This document shows positions 34,044-38,668 of a DNA stretch of 38,668 bases, in pieces. The DNA is from Candidatus Harrysmithiimonas galli (GTDB lineage Bacteria > Bacillota > Bacilli > CAJFEE01): positions 1 through 38,668 of the forward strand of contig CAJFEE010000025.1 in assembly GCA_904373265.1 (NCBI GenBank), given 5' to 3'. The notes beneath the pieces are model-generated. The model saw only the letters and a list, made by a program, of their open reading frames with translations. It searched no databases and was not told where the DNA came from. The position numbers and the translations under genes were made by a program. Numbering within the stretch: the stretch's first letter is position 1; the number at the start of each line of letters is the position of its first letter.

Positions 34044-36155
34044 TTATGCAGATATTTGTTTTGTTTTTTCTTTTTTCTCAAGTAAAATAACCAGCGTAGG
34101 GAGCAGCACACTGCGAACCAAAAATGTATCCAGTAAAATCCCAAGTGCAACTATAAAGCCGAATACAAATAAAATTGAGATGGGTTGTGTCATTAAAACA
34201 GCAAATGTTCCAGCTAAAATTAACCCAGCAGAGGAGATGACACTTCCAGTATGTGACAAGGCAATCTCCATTGCTTTTTGAACAGAATGTTGCTTTCGTT
34301 CTTCAATGAATCGGGAAATTAAGATGATATTGTAATCGACACCGAGTGCAACTAAGAAAACAAATGCATATAGTGGTACCCGAATGCTAATGGCTGTATG
34401 ACCAAAGAGTATATCTACAAGGAAGGTTCCAAGACCAAGTGCAGCCGCAAATGAAAACAAAATTGTACCTACCATATAAATTGGTAGACGAATGGATTTG
34501 GTCAATGCAATAAGCATAGCGAAAATGAACAAGCTTTCCAAAATCATAACGACAACCAGGTCTCGGTTGCTGTATGTGTTTTCATCATACAAGTCTGCGG
34601 TAATTCCGGCAAAATATAATGTTCCCAGTATATTTTGTGCATGAAGCCATTCATTCTGATGATCAAGAAAGTGTTCGATTGTGTCAATGGCTTCTTTGGA
34701 GTAAGGGTTGATGTCAAAAACAAGCTCATATAAGAGATTTTCATGAAATTTTGTTTGTTCAACAAGAGAAACCGATGCAACATGTGGTTGATTTTCCAAG
34801 ATACTACGCAATGCTTCAGCTTGTTCTTCTGTTACTGCGTGTGTGCTTTCTAAAAGAATTGTTGTTGGCGCCAATGTTCCTTTATCAAAATTTTGCTCAA
34901 CCATTTCATAGCCTTCTCTGGATGGCATATCATTTGGGAAAGTTTTTACGGTATCAAATTCATATTGAATATTGAAGATATTTCCAGATGATAAAAGTAA
35001 GATGATCACAACGAAAAGAAAGGAAACGATCGGTTTATGTGTGATGGCACCAGCCATTCGGCTCCAAATTGATCCTTCTTTTATCACTGGATCACCGACT
35101 TTTGGAATCTTTGGCCAAAACGCTTTTCTGCCAAATAAGGCAAATAAAGCAGGAATTAACGTAATGGAAGCCAGCATAATCACTGCCATAGTGACGGCAA
35201 AAATCGGTGCAAAATTATGATAGGATTGATATTTTGTGAAAAACAAAATGAGCATAGCTACCAAAACCGTTCCTCCAGAGAAAAACACAGGCATACCTAC
35301 TTCATGCAGCGCTTGCTTCATCGCTTCAAAACGATTTTCTGTCTGCTTTAATTCCTCACGGTATCGGGAAAAAACAAATAATGAGTAATCGGTAACTGCA
35401 GCAAACAATAAAATCATCATAATCGATAAGGTTTCGTTGCTGATAACGAGTCCGCCTTTTCCAAGTAGTCCAATTATTTTATCTGCTACAAGGTAAACAA
35501 TACCAGATGCTACAAGCGGAATCAATGCAAGCAGCGGTGAACGGTAAATGACAATCAACAGTATCAAAATCAAAGCAACTGTTGCCATCATCAAGAACAT
35601 ATCCGCTTGAGAAAATAATGCCAATGTGTCTGTTGCAATACCTGCTGGTCCGGTTACACGGAACATATAGTTTGATGCATCTTTTCCGCCGATTGCAATG
35701 AGTTTCTCAACAACAGCCCGTACTTCTGAACTTTCCAAGTTTCCATCCAATTGAATTGGGATCAAAATGGTGGATAAATTTTCTGATGCAAATTGTTGCT
35801 GTGCTTGAATGGGCATAGTGGTAAACGGAGGAATTGTAGAGATTCCATCAATATCTGCCACTTCGATTTGTGTTAGGACGTCAGCGGCTGCCTCAAAATC
35901 AATTTTTCCGTTTGGATTGTGGAAAACCAGTAGGGCAGTTAATGTGTTATCACCAGGAAAGTGTTTTTCAATTTGCTTTTTGGCAATAACAGATTGAGCT
36001 TCTTCGGGAAGAATTTCCATATTGGTCGTTTCATATTCTTTGCTGCTAGGTGCTATTGTCAAAAATCCTGCCAGTAGAAACCATAACGCCAATGTGATAT
36101 ACATACCTTTTTTGGTACTGACCATTCGGGTGCATCTACGAATGATTTTTTTCAT
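34044..36155 (-). CDS. MMPL/RND-family transporter
   Basis: 703 residues from the ATG with GGAGGG upstream; a longer frame to 36224 would run through the promoter. Twelve predicted membrane segments occur as two halves of one plus five, each with a large extracytoplasmic loop. Proton-relay motifs are FAAVTDYSLFVFSRYREEL and LVALGVDYNIILISRFIEER. The loop regions (NMEILPEEAQSVIAKKQIE, GPAGIATDTLALF) are typical. MMPL proteins export lipids, siderophores or drugs; the substrate is unknown. Controlled by a palindromic operator. Confidence 0.93.
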   Translation of the reverse strand: MKKIIRRCTRMVSTKKGMYITLALWFLLAGFLTIAPSSKEYETTNMEILPEEAQSVIAKKQIEKHFPGDNTLTALLVFHNPNGKIDFEAAADVLTQIEVADIDGISTIPPFTTMPIQAQQQFASENLSTILIPIQLDGNLESSEVRAVVEKLIAIGGKDASNYMFRVTGPAGIATDTLALFSQADMFLMMATVALILILLIVIYRSPLLALIPLVASGIVYLVADKIIGLLGKGGLVISNETLSIMMILLFAAVTDYSLFVFSRYREELKQTENRFEAMKQALHEVGMPVFFSGGTVLVAMLILFFTKYQSYHNFAPIFAVTMAVIMLASITLIPALFALFGRKAFWPKIPKVGDPVIKEGSIWSRMAGAITHKPIVSFLFVVIILLLSSGNIFNIQYEFDTVKTFPNDMPSREGYEMVEQNFDKGTLAPTTILLESTHAVTEEQAEALRSILENQPHVASVSLVEQTKFHENLLYELVFDINPYSKEAIDTIEHFLDHQNEWLHAQNILGTLYFAGITADLYDENTYSNRDLVVVMILESLFIFAMLIALTKSIRLPIYMVGTILFSFAAALGLGTFLVDILFGHTAISIRVPLYAFVFLVALGVDYNIILISRFIEERKQHSVQKAMEIALSHTGSVISSAGLILAGTFAVLMTQPISILFVFGFIVALGILLDTFLVRSVLLPTLVILLEKKEKTKQISA

Positions 36156-36195
36156 GTTATCCCTCCAAAAATATGACGTTTTTTTGTCTATGGAT

Positions 36196-36226
36196 ACTGT
36201 ACAAATATTTGACATATGTGTCAAAT
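36196..36226 (-). promoter_or_regulatory. promoter and TetR-type operator of the MMPL gene
   Basis: ATTTGACATATGTGTCAAAT at 36207-36226 has perfect 8-base arms around TATG. Leftward, TTGACA (36224-36219) and TACAGT (36201-36196) are 17 bases apart, so the palindrome covers the -35 and spacer, a repressor position. Confidence 0.75.
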
Positions 36227-36478
36227 CAAATAGATTAAAATATCAAAGGTTGTATATTGTACAATTGATGATAGTGGAAGATATCCAAGGCCTATGTGGA
36301 GGAAACAAAATGATTCATTAAAAAAAAGTGGCTTTATTCTTTATATTCATTGATGTGGGTAAGAATTCCCGTTTTGTTCCAGTTTCTTCTGGTTGTATGT
36401 TGTATGAGACGATCATTTGTTGAAGCTTTCTATCTATTGAAATTTTCCTTTTTCAATAACAAGTTATGATTTGTCAAT

Positions 36479-36766
36479 TCAAAACAGCCAGCGGTTGTCG
36501 ATAAAATTTTTTATGATGGCTGGGTATGTTTCTTTTGATTTTATATTGAATACAACACGGACATTGTTGTAATTGGTAAAGGCAAACGTTTCCTTGTTTT
36601 TGATAACAAATGGATGCAATAATAGAATTGGATGGAAATCCAGTACATTTAAAATATGGACTAGAGTTTTTTCATCTGAAACATAACCCAAATTCTTGTA
36701 ATAATAAATTGAATTAAAAGTAAATGTTACATTTGTTGATTCATTATAATTTCCATATTGTAGGAA
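36479..36766 (-). pseudogene. gene remnant without a start
   Basis: A 95-codon leftward frame follows a TAA at 36767-36769 and ends at 36479. It reads LQYGNYNESTNVTFTFNSIY, DEKTLVHILNVLDFHPILLL, FAFTNYNNVRVVFNIKSKET and ends IIKNFIDNRWLF. The composition is coding-like throughout but there is no ATG; a TTG at 36691 has no ribosome site. Probably the C-terminal part of a lost gene; family unknown. Confidence 0.4.
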
Positions 36767-37040
36767 TTAATTTTACTTAATTTTATAATAATTAAAAAAT
36801 CTTATGCAATCAATTTTTAAAATTATGATCTTCCTTTTTTTGATTGGTTTATTCCTTAGTATGATGGATCAAAGAAATGTCTAATATCACTTAAAAATAA
36901 GATTTTTGATTTATATGATATAGATTCATATATGTCCTTTTTTCAACGGATTTTTTCATTTTTCTTTCTCAAAATGATAGTCCTTTTTGAGAAAATCATA
37001 TAAAATATAAAGGGAATTTAAGTAAAGTGGGGGATGAAAC

Positions 37041-38039
37041 TTGAGTAAAGAAGTAGAATTATTCGATGTAACCATTATTGGAGGTGGACCAGTCGGGATT
37101 TATGCCGCATTTTATTGTGGGATGCGTCAAATGAAAACCAAATTAATTGAAAGTTTGCCGCAACTGGGCGGACAATTGAGTGCAATCTACCCTGAAAAAT
37201 ATATTTATGATATTGCTGGACATTTGAAGGTTCGGGCACAAGCGTTAATTGATGAACTTACTGAGCAAATGAATCAATTTTCTCCGACCATTTGTTTGGG
37301 TGAAGCAGTGACCAAGGTAGAAAAACAGGAAGATGGAACCTTTTTATTGGAAACTTCTAAAGGTTTCCATTATTCCAAAGCAGTGATTCTTTCTGCTGGA
37401 AACGGAGCCTTCCAGCCGCGTCGCTTGGATGTTTCCAATAATGAGCAGTTTGAAAGTACAAATTTGCACTATTTGGTTAAAAATATGGAAATTTTTAAAG
37501 ACCGCCGCGTTGTATTATTTGGTGGAGGAGATTCGGCAGTTGATTGGGCGATGATGCTTGAGCCGATTGCTAAAGAAATTACGATTGTACATCGTCGTGA
37601 TCAATTCCGGGCGCATGAGCATAGTGTAGAGCAAATGCGTGCATCTTCTGTGAAAATAAAAACACCTTTTGTTGCACATGAATTGATCGGTACAGATCAA
37701 ATTGAAAAGGTTGTTATTAAAAATGTGAAGACCGAAGAATTGGAAGTTATTGAATGTGATGATGTGATTGTTAACTATGGATTTGTTGCTTCGTTAGGTC
37801 CGATTAAGGAATGGGGGTTAACTATCGAGAAAAATTTAATTTGTGTGGATTCCAAAATGGAAACAAACATTGAAGGGATTTTTGCGGTCGGTGATATTTG
37901 TACATATGAAGGCCGTTTAAAGTTGATTATGTCTGGACTTGGTGAAGTACCGAAAGCGGCCAATGCCGTAAAGCATTTGGTTGATCCGAATGCGAAAATT
38001 CAGTTGCATAGTTCCAATGCTATGGCAGAAAAAAAATAA
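37041..38039 (+). CDS. yumC: ferredoxin--NADP+ reductase, thioredoxin-reductase-like (YumC type)
   Basis: 332 residues with a TTG start behind GTGGGGG. The FAD site is [18 protein letters not shown], the NADP site is [17 protein letters not shown], followed by [10 protein letters not shown], and the second FAD motif is [20 protein letters not shown]. The CxxC active site of true thioredoxin reductases is absent, as expected for YumC enzymes. It exchanges electrons between NADPH and ferredoxin or flavodoxin. The extra C-terminal tail is ~15 residues. Single gene with terminator. Confidence 0.93.
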   Translation: MSKEVELFDVTIIGGGPVGIYAAFYCGMRQMKTKLIESLPQLGGQLSAIYPEKYIYDIAGHLKVRAQALIDELTEQMNQFSPTICLGEAVTKVEKQEDGTFLLETSKGFHYSKAVILSAGNGAFQPRRLDVSNNEQFESTNLHYLVKNMEIFKDRRVVLFGGGDSAVDWAMMLEPIAKEITIVHRRDQFRAHEHSVEQMRASSVKIKTPFVAHELIGTDQIEKVVIKNVKTEELEVIECDDVIVNYGFVASLGPIKEWGLTIEKNLICVDSKMETNIEGIFAVGDICTYEGRLKLIMSGLGEVPKAANAVKHLVDPNAKIQLHSSNAMAEKK

Positions 38040-38052
38040 AACCATTATGTGA

Positions 38053-38090
38053 AACGAGGTTTTCCCATTCGGAATATTCCTCGTTTTTTT
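38053..38090 (+). terminator. terminator of the ferredoxin-NADP reductase gene
   Basis: AACGAGG at 38053-38059 pairs with CCTCGTT at 38079-38085, followed by a T run; an inner TTCC/GGAA pairing extends it. Confidence 0.85.
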
Positions 38091-38577
38091 ATATTTGCCT
38101 TGGTGAATCAGATTGAAGGCTTTTTATTTTGTCACGCTCTTTTTGATTTTCCTATATCGTACCATTTTTTTGGAATGTTTTGGCAAGCCACTTGATGTTT
38201 GGATACATGTATCTTGGTAGCTTTTGAATTTTTTATTTTCATTTTTTGAAAGTCAGAACAAAAACTTACATCACTTCTTCTTGGGTTTATTAGGCGAAAG
38301 GAAAGTTTGCTACAAAGGGCTGATCTTGTTTGGTTCTTTTCTCTGGTAGGTAGTTTATCTGGTACAGGAATTTCAGAAAAAATGGAGTAAAATCAGATCT
38401 TTATATTTAGTAAGGAATATTTTGTTTTTACTTTTTATACAAATATATGAAAAAGGTTATATGTAATTTTATGCAATTTTTTCATTTCCCACAAATCCAT
38501 AAAAAACTGCCAAAGCCTTACTGTTTCAATGTTTTTTCATAAAGTGATTTTATACTCCAAAAAAAAATGAAAAAATG
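38091..38577. other. gene-free stretch
   Basis: No supported ORF, RNA or hairpin. It leads into the 21-bp tandem repeats at the window edge. Confidence 0.45.
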
Positions 38578-38661
38578 ACGCGAAACGTCGGTAACTGTGC
38601 ATGAAACGTCAAAATCCGTGCATGAACCGTCGAAAACTGCGCATGAACGGTAAATTTTCCT
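38578..38661. repeat. four 21-bp tandem repeats, cut near window end
   Basis: Units start at 38578, 38599, 38620 and 38641, all exactly 21 bases apart. Shared core: GCATGAAaCGTC, then variable A/G-rich bases and ACTGt. They are GC-richer than their AT-rich surroundings. Read leftward they encode a heptad-like repeat (RFMHSYR), broken once by TGA. The array may be longer beyond the window. Confidence 0.75.
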
Positions 38662-38668
38662 CTGCAAA

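Noticed and set aside
34972-35220. Rightward 82-codon ORF
   Set aside because: Antisense of the MMPL transporter, whose frame is clearly coding.
38578-38661. CRISPR repeats
   Set aside because: Units are directly adjacent with a 21-bp period and no unique spacers.

Overview
The window looks like a chromosomal segment of a strict or near-strict anaerobe of the Bacillota (low-GC Firmicutes). The base composition is AT-rich, Shine-Dalgarno sites are strong GGAGG types, TTG starts are frequent, and oxygen-sensitive enzymes are present (anaerobic ribonucleotide reductase NrdD/NrdG, hybrid cluster protein Hcp). Several small families typical of Bacillota also occur (DUF1836, DUF975, DUF2225, DUF1450, YumC-type ferredoxin-NADP reductase, LytR-CpsA-Psr protein). 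I cannot name a genus. No rRNA, tRNA or CRISPR array was seen.

Layout. (1) 1-5000: the 3' end of a VgrG/spike-like protein carrying a C-terminal toxin-like domain, then a probable immunity gene and a small ribbon-helix-helix-like gene. Around them lie three decayed ORFs, and an intact hcp gene has its own activator-type operator. (2) 5160-7740: a scar of an integrative/conjugative element, made of a frameshifted tyrosine integrase, a broken cysteine-rich KTR gene and a small cargo operon (membrane protein, GNAT acetyltransferase, RibD/DHFR-like reductase). (3) 7870-13310: an orphan 86-aa ORF, then a leftward block of nrdD-nrdG-dut preceded by two NrdR boxes exactly 32 bp apart, then exonuclease III and an ABC ATPase. 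(4) 14000-17470: rightward aminotransferase, HExxH metalloprotease-like protein and isochorismatase-family hydrolase, facing a leftward LCP lipoprotein. (5) 17950-22840: zinc-ribbon protein, a 1.07-kb gene-poor stretch, a conserved 183-aa protein, a MarR regulator with a striking double operator, hemolysin III and DUF1836. (6) 22990-25504: a CadC-type metal sensor overlapping a heavy-metal P1B-ATPase. (7) 26850-31320: membrane-anchored thioredoxin-like protein, DUF975, PAT-family acetyltransferase, Nfu scaffold, DUF1450 and DUF2225. (8) 31489-38040: dapF-tetR-aldo/keto reductase, an MMPL transporter with a perfect palindromic operator, and a YumC-type reductase. The right edge carries four 21-bp tandem repeats.

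How the parts fit. nrdD/nrdG/dut form a deoxynucleotide-supply unit. The CadC/P1B pair is a self-contained metal-efflux operon. Nfu, DUF1450 and the YumC-type reductase sit close together in Bacillus and are here in the same neighbourhood but dispersed. The MMPL pump has a TetR-type operator, and a TetR gene lies in the dapF operon beside it. The best candidates for undescribed biology are the toxin/immunity module at the left edge, the CxxC-HExxH-CxxC protein, the MarR double operator facing a dead gene, a terminator with no gene in front of it near 17.77 kb, and the 21-bp repeats at the right edge. About eight short ORF remnants with in-frame stops or frameshifts show that the region has undergone considerable gene decay.
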